From: Lachnospiraceae bacterium UBA3643 | GTDB taxonomy: Bacteria > Bacillota > Clostridia > Lachnospirales > Lachnospiraceae | DNA: 14,773 nt | Assembly: GCA_002373855.1 (NCBI GenBank) | Contig: DFKO01000178.1 | Coordinates: 1-14,773, forward strand | Direction of reading: 5' to 3' | Shown here: in pieces, positions 1-6,131 of the stretch | How positions within the stretch are numbered: position 1 is the first letter of the stretch | Layout of the letters: every line of letters starts with the position of its first letter | Program-made: the position numbers and the translations under genes | Notes under the pieces: model-generated | The model's database searches: none | The model's input: the letters and a program-made list of their open reading frames with translations, nothing else | Told to the model about the DNA's origin: nothing

Positions 1-6
1 AAATTA

Positions 7-27
7 TGCGTACGCTTTGGCGTCGCA
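7..27 (-). terminator. Possible hairpin terminator after tRNA-Thr
   Basis: Just downstream of the tRNA, the minus strand reads TGCGACGC, loop CAAA, then GCGTACGCA. This folds into an 8-bp stem with a single bulged A. It is followed by TAATTT, after which the window ends. A GC-rich stem followed by an A/U-rich tail fits an intrinsic terminator, but the U-tract is cut off by the window edge and is weak as far as visible. It could instead be a spacer before another tRNA. Confidence 0.35.
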
Positions 28-29
28 AG

Positions 30-102
30 AGCTACTAACGGGAATCGGACCCGTGACCTCCGCATTACCAATGCGACGCTCTACCAACTGAGCTATAGCA
101 GC
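30..102 (-). tRNA. tRNA-Thr, anticodon GGU
   Basis: This 73-nt gene encodes the tRNA that reads ACC and ACU threonine codons. The cloverleaf is complete. The acceptor stem GCTGCTA pairs with TAGTAGC with one G-U pair, and the discriminator base is U. The D arm is GCTC-AGTTGGTA-GAGC. The anticodon stem TCGCA/TGCGG carries the loop TTGGTAA, which puts GGU at positions 34-36 (plus-strand 67-69). The variable loop is AGGTC. The T stem is ACGGG/CCCGT with loop TCCGATT. The 3' CCA is not encoded. Position 55 of the T loop is C rather than the near-universal U. A strong promoter lies directly upstream, so this gene is probably transcribed on its own as well as by any read-through from the small gene ending at 164. 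Confidence 0.97.
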
Positions 103-125
103 TTAGTGCAAAACTCACGATGACA

Positions 126-154
126 ATAATAGCAAACGGTTGCGGTAATGTCAA
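126..154 (-). promoter_or_regulatory. Strong sigma-70/sigma-A promoter of tRNA-Thr
   Basis: The minus strand carries a perfect -35 box TTGACA (149-154), a 17-nt spacer and the -10 box TATTAT (126-131). The -10 box is preceded by TGC, making an extended -10 element. Transcription would start near 119, giving a leader of about 17 nt before the mature tRNA 5' end at 102. This near-consensus arrangement is what is expected for a stable RNA gene. Confidence 0.88.
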
Positions 155-163
155 CAGTTAATT

Positions 164-478
164 TTATTTATTTTCATATAAATATCGATTATGAGATTTA
201 TTTCCCAGCATATGGACATCTTTTTCAGAAAGAGCCAGATCATCAAACACCCTGAGAGCATCATCTACCTGAGCTGCATTGATACAGATGATGAGTCTCG
301 TCTTTTCGTGCAGGAAATGTTTGCCGAAAAATCCGGGCTCCTGCCAGCGGAGGAAATAGGATACTCTTGCATACTGAAGAGCAGCCTCAATCTTGCGACG
401 AACCTTTTCGTTGGATACTTCGCAGAGATCGATCTCGTTATTAACCTTTACTTTGGTCATTTCATTTTCGATGAACAT
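164..478 (-). CDS. Small conserved-looking protein of unknown function
   Basis: This frame encodes about 104 residues starting at the ATG at 476-478. That start is preceded by GGGGA about 10 nt upstream. An upstream ATG in the same frame at 539-541 has no ribosome binding site and would begin almost at the stop of the preceding gene. The protein has no signal peptide or membrane segment. Its N-terminal half is charged and probably helical (VRRKIEAALQYARVSYFLRW, about residues 26-45). A short beta-like stretch follows (RLIICINAAQ, 61-70), then a helix (71-82) and a polar tail. I do not recognise the family. The alternating pattern suggests a small soluble alpha/beta protein. It lies 66 nt downstream of the phosphopantetheinyl transferase gene and is probably the last gene of the hisS operon. 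No terminator is visible before the tRNA promoter. An overlapping plus-strand frame (191-685) is judged a shadow. Confidence 0.62.
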   Translation of the reverse strand: MFIENEMTKVKVNNEIDLCEVSNEKVRRKIEAALQYARVSYFLRWQEPGFFGKHFLHEKTRLIICINAAQVDDALRVFDDLALSEKDVHMLGNKSHNRYLYENK

Positions 479-544
479 TTTCTTGATTCCCCAATTATAT
501 TTACAACGCGTAATGTTACCACCATATTGGCAGTTAGGCAAGTT

Positions 545-1198
545 TTAATTAAATTTTATCACAAGATTATTTATGGAAAAATCCTGATTATCTCCGGCAT
601 ATCCAAGGGAATAACCGGGTATTTCCGGCCGGATTGCCCTGCCAAAAAGGGTTTTGCCGTTAAATATCACTTTACCGTCTGTTAAAAGCGGCAGCGCGGA
701 AAATTTATCGAGACCGTATGACAATCCTTTTCCGTCGTACTTTATCAGGGCTTCCTTGGCACACCATATATCAAACAAAACAGAGTTATCTCCGGTTTCT
801 TCTATATATTTCTTTTCATCGGGATTAAAAAACCTGCCTGCTATATCAGCGGTAAGAGGTACATGGGCCTGAATGTCTATACCACAGTTCTTTTCAGACC
901 AGATTAAGGCGCAGATCCTGTCTGAATGGGAGAGAGAGTAGTAAAATTCGTTATCACCAGTAACAGGCCTGCCGTGAGCCCGGATATGTTCCTCGGGTAT
1001 GGCGTCAGTCCCTTTGTAATCTGTGTATGCCATATTAAGAAGAAGGCCACAGGCGGCGCATCTTACTTTGTCTCCTGTGACCTTTAATCTTTTTATTTTT
1101 TCATTTCTGTAACCGGACAGTTTCGGGGATGCATATGCGATGAAAGCATCCGGATCGTTAAGAGCATCCGAAACATCCGTCATAAAAATATGATTCAT
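545..1198 (-). CDS. 4'-phosphopantetheinyl transferase, Sfp type
   Basis: The enzyme would transfer the 4'-phosphopantetheine arm of coenzyme A to a serine of a carrier protein (acyl, peptidyl or aryl carrier), in the cytoplasm. It has 217 residues, close to the usual 220-230. The family signatures are in order: YYSLSHSD (about 86-93) for CoA binding, CGIDIQ (105-110), and WCAKEALIKYDGKGL (145-159), the W/KEA motif. The third metal-binding position of the GIDIE motif is Gln here rather than Glu. The ATG at 1196-1198 is chosen. A TTG at 1202-1204 in the same frame, only 5 nt from the GGGAAG inside the aspS end, is a real alternative and adds two residues. The gene follows aspS with almost no gap, so it is probably translationally coupled to it. 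No polyketide or peptide synthase lies in the window, so the target carrier is unknown. Confidence 0.9.
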   Translation of the reverse strand: MNHIFMTDVSDALNDPDAFIAYASPKLSGYRNEKIKRLKVTGDKVRCAACGLLLNMAYTDYKGTDAIPEEHIRAHGRPVTGDNEFYYSLSHSDRICALIWSEKNCGIDIQAHVPLTADIAGRFFNPDEKKYIEETGDNSVLFDIWCAKEALIKYDGKGLSYGLDKFSALPLLTDGKVIFNGKTLFGRAIRPEIPGYSLGYAGDNQDFSINNLVIKFN

Positions 1199-1204
1199 CA
1201 GCAA

Positions 1205-3019
1205 TTATTCTTCCCGGGCTTTTTCAGGCAGGACAACTTTCAGGCAGAGTTCTTCGAGCTGTTTCTCATCAACAGGGCTGGGACACTCGCACATTAAATC
1301 AGATGCGTCCTTAACCTTGGGGAAGGCAATTACTTCTCTGATGTTGTCGGCACCGACCATGAGCATTACGAGTCTGTCGAGACCAAATGCAAGTCCTGCG
1401 TGAGGGGGTACACCATACTTAAATGCATCGAGGAGGAATCCAAACTTCTCGTATGCTTCATCGTGCTCAATACCAAGGCATTTGAACATCTTTTCCTGGA
1501 TATCTCCTCTGTGGATACGTACCGATCCGCCGCCGAGCTCTACGCCGTTAAGTACACAGTCGTAAGCCTTTGCCCTTACTTTGCCAAGGTCTGTATCAAG
1601 GAGAGGCAGGTCTTCCTCCATAGGCATTGTAAACGGATGGTGCATTGCGACAAAACGCTCTTCCTCATCTGACCACTCAAACTGAGGGAATTCAGTTACC
1701 CAGAGGAATCTGTAATCGTCCTTTTTAAGGAGACCCATATCATCAGCGATCTTGCATCTTAATGCTCCGAGTACTGCCCATACGATCTTGTTTCTGTCTG
1801 CGGCAAAGAGTAGGAGGTCACCGTTTTCACCGCCCATAGCCTTTACCAGTGCTGACATCTGATCATCAGTCATGAATTTTGCAAAGGATGACTTTATGGT
1901 GCCGTCGCCCTGGATAGCAATGTATGCGAGACCTTTTGCTCCGTAGCCTTTTGCAAATTCAACGAGAGCGTCAATCTTTTTTCTGGGCATCTCACCCTGG
2001 CCTTTTGCGTTTATGCCTCGTACTGTTCCGCCGTTTTCGATAGCTGATTTGAATACTACGAAATCCACGTCTTTAACGGTATCTGTGACATCAGTGAGTT
2101 CCATGCCAAATCTTACATCGGGCTTGTCGGAACCAAATCTGTCCATGGCTTCCTGCCATGTTATGCGCTGCATGGGTATCTGTACATCGACATTCAGGCA
2201 GTCCTTAAAGAGCTTTTTAATGAGGCGTTCGTTTACGTCGATTACATCGTCGATATCGACAAAAGAGAGCTCCATATCAATCTGGGTAAATTCAGGCTGA
2301 CGGTCTGCACGCAGATCCTCGTCTCTGAAACATTTTGCTATCTGGAAGTATCTGTCATATCCTGAGCACATGAGCATCTGCTTAAAGAGCTGGGGGCTCT
2401 GAGGGAGAGCGTAGAATGTGCCGGGGTGTATTCTGGAGGGTACAAGGTAATCTCTTGCTCCCTCGGGAGTTGATTTGTTGAGGATAGGTGTCTCTATCTC
2501 AAGGAATCCCTCGCCGTAGAGGAAGTCTCTGACAGATCTTGTTACCTCTGATCTGAACATGATATTGTGCTGTATATCAGGACGGCGCAGGTCGAGACAT
2601 CTGTACTTGAGTCTCAGCTCTTCCTTTGTCTTTGAGTCAGCCTCAATAGGGAAGGGAGGTACCTCAGACTCAGAGAGGATACGGATAGAATGGGCACGCA
2701 TCTCGATGCTGCCGGTCTTTAAGTTATCATTGGCAGCTCCGCCACGCTTCTCAATCTTACCTGTTACAGCGATTACAAATTCACTTCTGAGTTTTTCTGC
2801 TTTTGCAAAGCCCTCCTCGTCAATAAAGTTGTCACCGTCGCCGGTCTCAAATATTATCTGGATGATACCGCTTCTGTCGCGCAGGTCGGTAAATATGATA
2901 CCGCCCTTGTTACGGCTCTTCTGAACCCATCCCATGAGGGTTACGGTCTCACCGATGTTTTTCTCGGACACTTCGGTACATCTGCATGTACGCTTTAATT
3001 CATTCATTGATTCTGCCAT
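1205..3019 (-). CDS. aspS: Aspartyl-tRNA synthetase, bacterial type
   Basis: This class II enzyme charges tRNA-Asp with aspartate in the cytoplasm. The 604-residue protein has an N-terminal OB-fold anticodon-binding domain (about 20-110; VTLMGWVQKSRNKGG at 26-40). The catalytic core includes ALPQSPQLFKQ (204-214), motif 2 FRDEDLRADRQPEFTQIDME (231-250) and motif 3 AGLAFGLDRLVML (541-553). The bacterial GAD insertion domain sits at about 300-420. The length matches bacterial AspRS (about 590-600). The start is fixed by TGGAGG (3028-3033), 8 nt before the ATG at 3017-3019. The frame stays open back to 3103, but that would add 28 low-complexity residues and overlap hisS by 47 nt with no matching ribosome site. 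The gene lies 37 nt after hisS in the same direction, a pairing common in Firmicutes. Confidence 0.97.
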   Translation of the reverse strand: MAESMNELKRTCRCTEVSEKNIGETVTLMGWVQKSRNKGGIIFTDLRDRSGIIQIIFETGDGDNFIDEEGFAKAEKLRSEFVIAVTGKIEKRGGAANDNLKTGSIEMRAHSIRILSESEVPPFPIEADSKTKEELRLKYRCLDLRRPDIQHNIMFRSEVTRSVRDFLYGEGFLEIETPILNKSTPEGARDYLVPSRIHPGTFYALPQSPQLFKQMLMCSGYDRYFQIAKCFRDEDLRADRQPEFTQIDMELSFVDIDDVIDVNERLIKKLFKDCLNVDVQIPMQRITWQEAMDRFGSDKPDVRFGMELTDVTDTVKDVDFVVFKSAIENGGTVRGINAKGQGEMPRKKIDALVEFAKGYGAKGLAYIAIQGDGTIKSSFAKFMTDDQMSALVKAMGGENGDLLLFAADRNKIVWAVLGALRCKIADDMGLLKKDDYRFLWVTEFPQFEWSDEEERFVAMHHPFTMPMEEDLPLLDTDLGKVRAKAYDCVLNGVELGGGSVRIHRGDIQEKMFKCLGIEHDEAYEKFGFLLDAFKYGVPPHAGLAFGLDRLVMLMVGADNIREVIAFPKVKDASDLMCECPSPVDEKQLEELCLKVVLPEKAREE

Positions 3020-3027
3020 TTTTACAG

Positions 3028-3033
3028 CCTCCA
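3028..3033 (-). promoter_or_regulatory. Ribosome binding site deciding the aspS start
   Basis: The minus strand reads TGGAGG, then 8 nt, then ATG at 3017-3019. This near-perfect Shine-Dalgarno sequence sits inside the longer open frame, so it argues for the 604-residue AspRS over a 632-residue one. Confidence 0.88.
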
Positions 3034-3056
3034 GTTTATCTTCATAATAATTGTTT

Positions 3057-4307
3057 TTATTTGGCAAAGATTTCTTTGATCTCTGTATATCCTCGTTCAG
3101 CAAGCTGATCCTTCTGGAATTTCTTGTTTTTATTCATGCGTACGACAAGCACCCTGTTGCCGGCTTTCCTAAGCTCTTTTGCTTCATTGAGTACCTGGGT
3201 AAGACGCTCTGTGGGTACGCCTTTCTCGATGAGATAGGCCATATCTTTTCCGTCTGCGGGAACCTTAAATCCGTTTTCCATGAGGATGGTGATGATACGC
3301 TCAAAGCCTATAGAGAAACCGCAGGCGGGAGTATCCTGACCTGTGAACTTGCCGATCATCTTGTCATATCTGCCACCGCCTCCGCAGCTTGAATTAAACT
3401 CTTTGAGTTCTACCTCGAATATCGTGCCTGTGTAGTAGCTCATACCTCTAACGAGAGTAGGGTCAAAGAGAAGAGTAAAGTCTGCCGATTTTGCCGCATT
3501 TACATTTGCGGAGATCTCATTAAGGTTTGTTTTGCATTCATCAGGGAGATAATCTCCGAGCACATCGGCGAGATATGATACCTGATCATCTTTTGTCTCA
3601 AGCTCTTTAAAGAGTGCGAGATACTTATCGACCATGGAACTGTCAAAACCTTCATTTACGAGACATTCACGGACACCGTCGATACCGATCTTGTCCATCT
3701 TGTCGAGGTCGATGAATACATCATCGTAGCTTTCTTCGTTAAATCCGGCGTATGCAGCCATGGCTTTAAGCATACGGCGGTCATTTATCCTGATATTGAA
3801 ATTTTTAAAGTCAAGCTTGCCGAGGACCTCAGTGGTTGCGAGGATTAGCTCTGTCTCTGCAAGATTTGACGGCTCGCCGAGTATGTCGATATCGCACTGC
3901 ATGAACTGGCGGAAACGGCCACGCTGGGGCTGGTCTGCACGCCATACATTGCCCATTTGGAGAGCCTTAAAGGGTACGGGCAGTTCATTCATGTGAGCTG
4001 AGTAATATCTTGAGAGAGGGACGGTTAAGTCATAGCGAAGACCGAGATCTGAGAGATCTCCTTCTGTCTTTGCATCCTCGATGCGAAGCTTTGCGCCTCT
4101 CTTCATTATCTTAAATATGAGCTTTTCGTTTTCACCGCCCTGCTTGTTTGTCAGGTTTTCGATACTCTCCACGCAGGGAGTGTCTATCTGGGTGAATCCG
4201 TATGCTCCGTATGTTGATTTGATGAGGTCCATCACATAGTTTCTGATGACCATCTCTTCAGGCATAACATCTTTCATGCCCTTAACAGGTTTTTTGATAA
4301 GTGCCAT
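3057..4307 (-). CDS. hisS: Histidyl-tRNA synthetase
   Basis: This class II synthetase charges tRNA-His with histidine. The protein has 416 residues. Visible signatures are the N-terminal KGMKDVMPEE (9-18), RYDLTVPLSRYY (91-102), motif 2 with its loop (about 119-144; WRADQPQRGRFRQFMQCDID), the histidine-A motif LVRGMSYYTG (285-294) with the catalytic-type Arg287, GGGGRYD (309-315), and motif 3 ACGFSIGFER (328-337). The C-terminal anticodon domain (about 355-416) looks shorter than usual. The RYDLTVP and QCDIDILG forms resemble the archaeal/eukaryotic-like branch more than the E. coli type, which typically has RPEGTA and RxERPQxGRxRQF. The ATG start has AAGGAG (4316-4321) 8 nt upstream. It heads the operon hisS-aspS-transferase-small protein, driven by the promoter at 4341-4369. 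Confidence 0.96.
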   Translation of the reverse strand: MALIKKPVKGMKDVMPEEMVIRNYVMDLIKSTYGAYGFTQIDTPCVESIENLTNKQGGENEKLIFKIMKRGAKLRIEDAKTEGDLSDLGLRYDLTVPLSRYYSAHMNELPVPFKALQMGNVWRADQPQRGRFRQFMQCDIDILGEPSNLAETELILATTEVLGKLDFKNFNIRINDRRMLKAMAAYAGFNEESYDDVFIDLDKMDKIGIDGVRECLVNEGFDSSMVDKYLALFKELETKDDQVSYLADVLGDYLPDECKTNLNEISANVNAAKSADFTLLFDPTLVRGMSYYTGTIFEVELKEFNSSCGGGGRYDKMIGKFTGQDTPACGFSIGFERIITILMENGFKVPADGKDMAYLIEKGVPTERLTQVLNEAKELRKAGNRVLVVRMNKNKKFQKDQLAERGYTEIKEIFAK

Positions 4308-4340
4308 AATGCTGACTCCTTTTCTTTCTTTAACTTATAC

Positions 4341-4369
4341 ATTTTACTATTTTTGAAAAGTACAGGCAA
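4341..4369 (-). promoter_or_regulatory. Promoter of the hisS-aspS operon
   Basis: The minus strand has -35 TTGCCT (4364-4369, 4 of 6 to consensus), a 17-nt spacer and -10 TAAAAT (4341-4346, 5 of 6). The start of transcription would be near 4334, leaving a leader of roughly 27 nt that already contains the ribosome binding site. That leader is far too short for a T-box riboswitch. Confidence 0.72.
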
Positions 4370-4379
4370 TATTTTCGTA

Positions 4380-4403
4380 TATATATCATTGATGTGATAT
4401 ATA
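4380..4403. repeat. Perfect 9-bp inverted repeat between divergent promoters
   Basis: The arms TATATATCA (4380-4388) and TGATATATA (4395-4403) are perfect inverted copies separated by TTGATG. The centre lies midway between the two predicted -35 boxes, with exactly 10 nt on each side (4370-4379 and 4404-4413). It could be an operator for a dimeric regulator acting on both directions, or simply an A/T-rich upstream element. The palindromic structure is certain; its function is inferred. Confidence 0.55.
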
Positions 4404-4413
4404 GCCTATAAAG

Positions 4414-4442
4414 TAGAAAAAATATGCCGGTAGTGGTATCAT
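4414..4442 (+). promoter_or_regulatory. Candidate promoter of the polysaccharide operon
   Basis: TAGAAA (4414-4419, 4 of 6 to the -35 consensus) is followed after 17 nt by TATCAT (4437-4442, 5 of 6 to the -10 consensus). The TGG just before it makes an extended -10. Transcription would begin near 4449, about 32 nt before the TTG start at 4481. An overlapping CATAAT at 4440-4445 is a second possible -10. A weaker alternative is TTGAAA at 4353-4358 with GTATAT at 4377-4382, which would overlap the hisS promoter. Confidence 0.5.
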
Positions 4443-4480
4443 AATTCTGTATGTAAAAATTATGGGAGAGTATTCTTGTT

Positions 4481-6124
4481 TTGAATATATTTGGATTTAC
4501 GGACAGGCTGATCGATAAAATCGCAGCTGATGAACAGACAGCCGGGATAATAAAGTTTATAAGGGCGCTTACTGTATTTGCAGGCCTTTTGTTTATATGT
4601 ATCAAATCTGTAGATTATGTTAATTCGGGGACAAACTATGATCAGGCCATGGCTTTCAGACCCATATGTATCAGCATGGCCATAGTTTTTATTGCCCTGA
4701 TGGATCCGAAGACATGGATTAATATTATCACTCCAGTGTGGGCGATAATCGGATTTTTGTTTGCCAGAGCCGCGTATATTAATCACTGGATTTACGATAT
4801 CAATGATTACAAATATCCGGAGATCATCAGGATGGGCAAGATAGTCATCATCCTCTGGGGGATAGTCATCATCTCCGTACTTACCGACCGGATCAGAAAA
4901 AAGCAGGCCGGCAAAAGGAACCGTAAGATAGCGTGGATCGTGGCAATTCCGTGGATACTGTTTAACATTCTCTCCGTTGTATTTATGAGAGAATATTATT
5001 ATGTCCTCTATATCTGTATTGTTTTTAATCTTGCAGGCTACATCTTCCTATATAAAGAGAAAAGAGAATTTTTTGTCGACAAGTTTGAACTTGCCGGCGT
5101 TGCATCATTTTTATATATAGCATATATGAGTCTGGTTCACAGACCTTTTGACAAACAGCGGTATCTTTCATATTTCACCAATGAAAATACTGCAGGTTTT
5201 TACTTTGCCGTTATATCGGTTGTCATCTACATGAGACTGTACAGATGGTACAAAAAGGATGTGACGGATGAAAAGGATAAAAAAACAAGGACGTGTGCAA
5301 TAATCGGATACCTTATTTTATTTGGTATAGAGATGGGATTCACACTTCTTAATTATGCGAGGACGACTATTATCGGGCTCCTTTTCTCCTTTGCCGTAAT
5401 GTTTGTGATACACATGATCACAGAAGACAAAAAAGAGACGGCTGGGAGATCGGGAGCAGCCCTTTTATTTGTGATACTCCTGTTTTATCCTACATTTCTC
5501 ATGATCAGATATATCCCGGCATATATCTGTAAACCCGTATTCCTCGCATGGGAGTACGACCCGGAGGAGAGGATCATACCGGGTGATCCGGTTGATTCGG
5601 ATAAATATACATCGATTACGAGATATCTCCGTATCGTATTTGGCAAGTGGGGGCTCATGATCAATTTTGAGGATGCCATTTATGATGAGGATGAAGTGGT
5701 CAGTGACCAGAAGGTTGAGATAGACAAGGACAGGGATGTGACAAACGGCCGTATGGAAATATGGTCAGCATATATCAGCAAGCTGAATATGACAGGTCAT
5801 TTTCCCAATTATATTTATCTTGATCCTAATGATGAGAGTACATTTATTTTCCACGGTCACAATACATATCTGAATGTGATGTACCAGTATGGCGTTCCGA
5901 CAGGTATCATATACGGACTGCTTAATGGGTTTGCTTATTTATACGGGGCATACATGCTCCTAAAAAAACGCAGCAAAGATCATGGCATGGTATTTGCCGT
6001 GATGATGCTCGGTACTGTCATGATGGCACAGCTCACGGAGACGATGGTTCATCCGGCTTATCTCATTACCATGAGCATATACTTCTCTATAATGATCATC
6101 ATGACGGCAGACTGCAAGAAATAG
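4481..6124 (+). CDS. Polysaccharide repeat-unit polymerase (Wzy/O-antigen ligase-like)
   Basis: This 547-residue polytopic membrane protein has about ten or more hydrophobic segments. It has a large outward loop at about 345-465, the layout of the Wzy_C/O-antigen ligase superfamily that joins lipid-linked repeat units outside the membrane. Supporting motifs are NENTAGF (234-240), an Arg in NYARTT (291-296), TNGRMEIWSAY (421-431) with Arg424, and the closing FHGHNTYLNVMYQYGVPTG (457-475) with His460 and Asn461. These match the family's R-x-x-x-W and HN-x-Y/F-L pattern followed by a glycine-rich turn. The start is TTG, because no in-frame ATG exists until well into the first membrane segments. 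GGGAGAG (4464-4470) lies 10 nt upstream. It is the first gene of the cluster. Polymerase versus ligase cannot be separated from sequence alone, but the flippase in the same operon favours polymerase. Confidence 0.86.
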   Translation: MNIFGFTDRLIDKIAADEQTAGIIKFIRALTVFAGLLFICIKSVDYVNSGTNYDQAMAFRPICISMAIVFIALMDPKTWINIITPVWAIIGFLFARAAYINHWIYDINDYKYPEIIRMGKIVIILWGIVIISVLTDRIRKKQAGKRNRKIAWIVAIPWILFNILSVVFMREYYYVLYICIVFNLAGYIFLYKEKREFFVDKFELAGVASFLYIAYMSLVHRPFDKQRYLSYFTNENTAGFYFAVISVVIYMRLYRWYKKDVTDEKDKKTRTCAIIGYLILFGIEMGFTLLNYARTTIIGLLFSFAVMFVIHMITEDKKETAGRSGAALLFVILLFYPTFLMIRYIPAYICKPVFLAWEYDPEERIIPGDPVDSDKYTSITRYLRIVFGKWGLMINFEDAIYDEDEVVSDQKVEIDKDRDVTNGRMEIWSAYISKLNMTGHFPNYIYLDPNDESTFIFHGHNTYLNVMYQYGVPTGIIYGLLNGFAYLYGAYMLLKKRSKDHGMVFAVMMLGTVMMAQLTETMVHPAYLITMSIYFSIMIIMTADCKK

Positions 6125-6131
6125 ACGGAAA

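Noticed and set aside
494..499. Perfect TATAAT on the minus strand before the small gene
   Set aside because: No matching -35 box is found at 16-18 nt, and the implied transcription start would fall after the ribosome binding site.
479..541. Upstream extension of the small protein to an ATG at 541
   Set aside because: There is no ribosome binding site and the added stretch is rich in Cys/Asn/Tyr with no protein-like pattern. The ATG at 478 has GGGGA upstream.
191..685. Plus-strand open frame of 164 codons opposite the small gene and the Sfp-type gene
   Set aside because: It spans the antisense of two better-supported genes, shows no domain logic and has no ribosome site that I can see.
3020..3103. 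N-terminal extension of aspS by 28 residues
   Set aside because: The extension would overlap hisS and has a low-complexity Lys/Asn-rich sequence. The strong TGGAGG site points to the ATG at 3019, which matches the family length.
4308..4480. Possible T-box or other riboswitch before hisS
   Set aside because: No T-box consensus or terminator/antiterminator pair is seen, and the predicted promoter leaves too short a leader.
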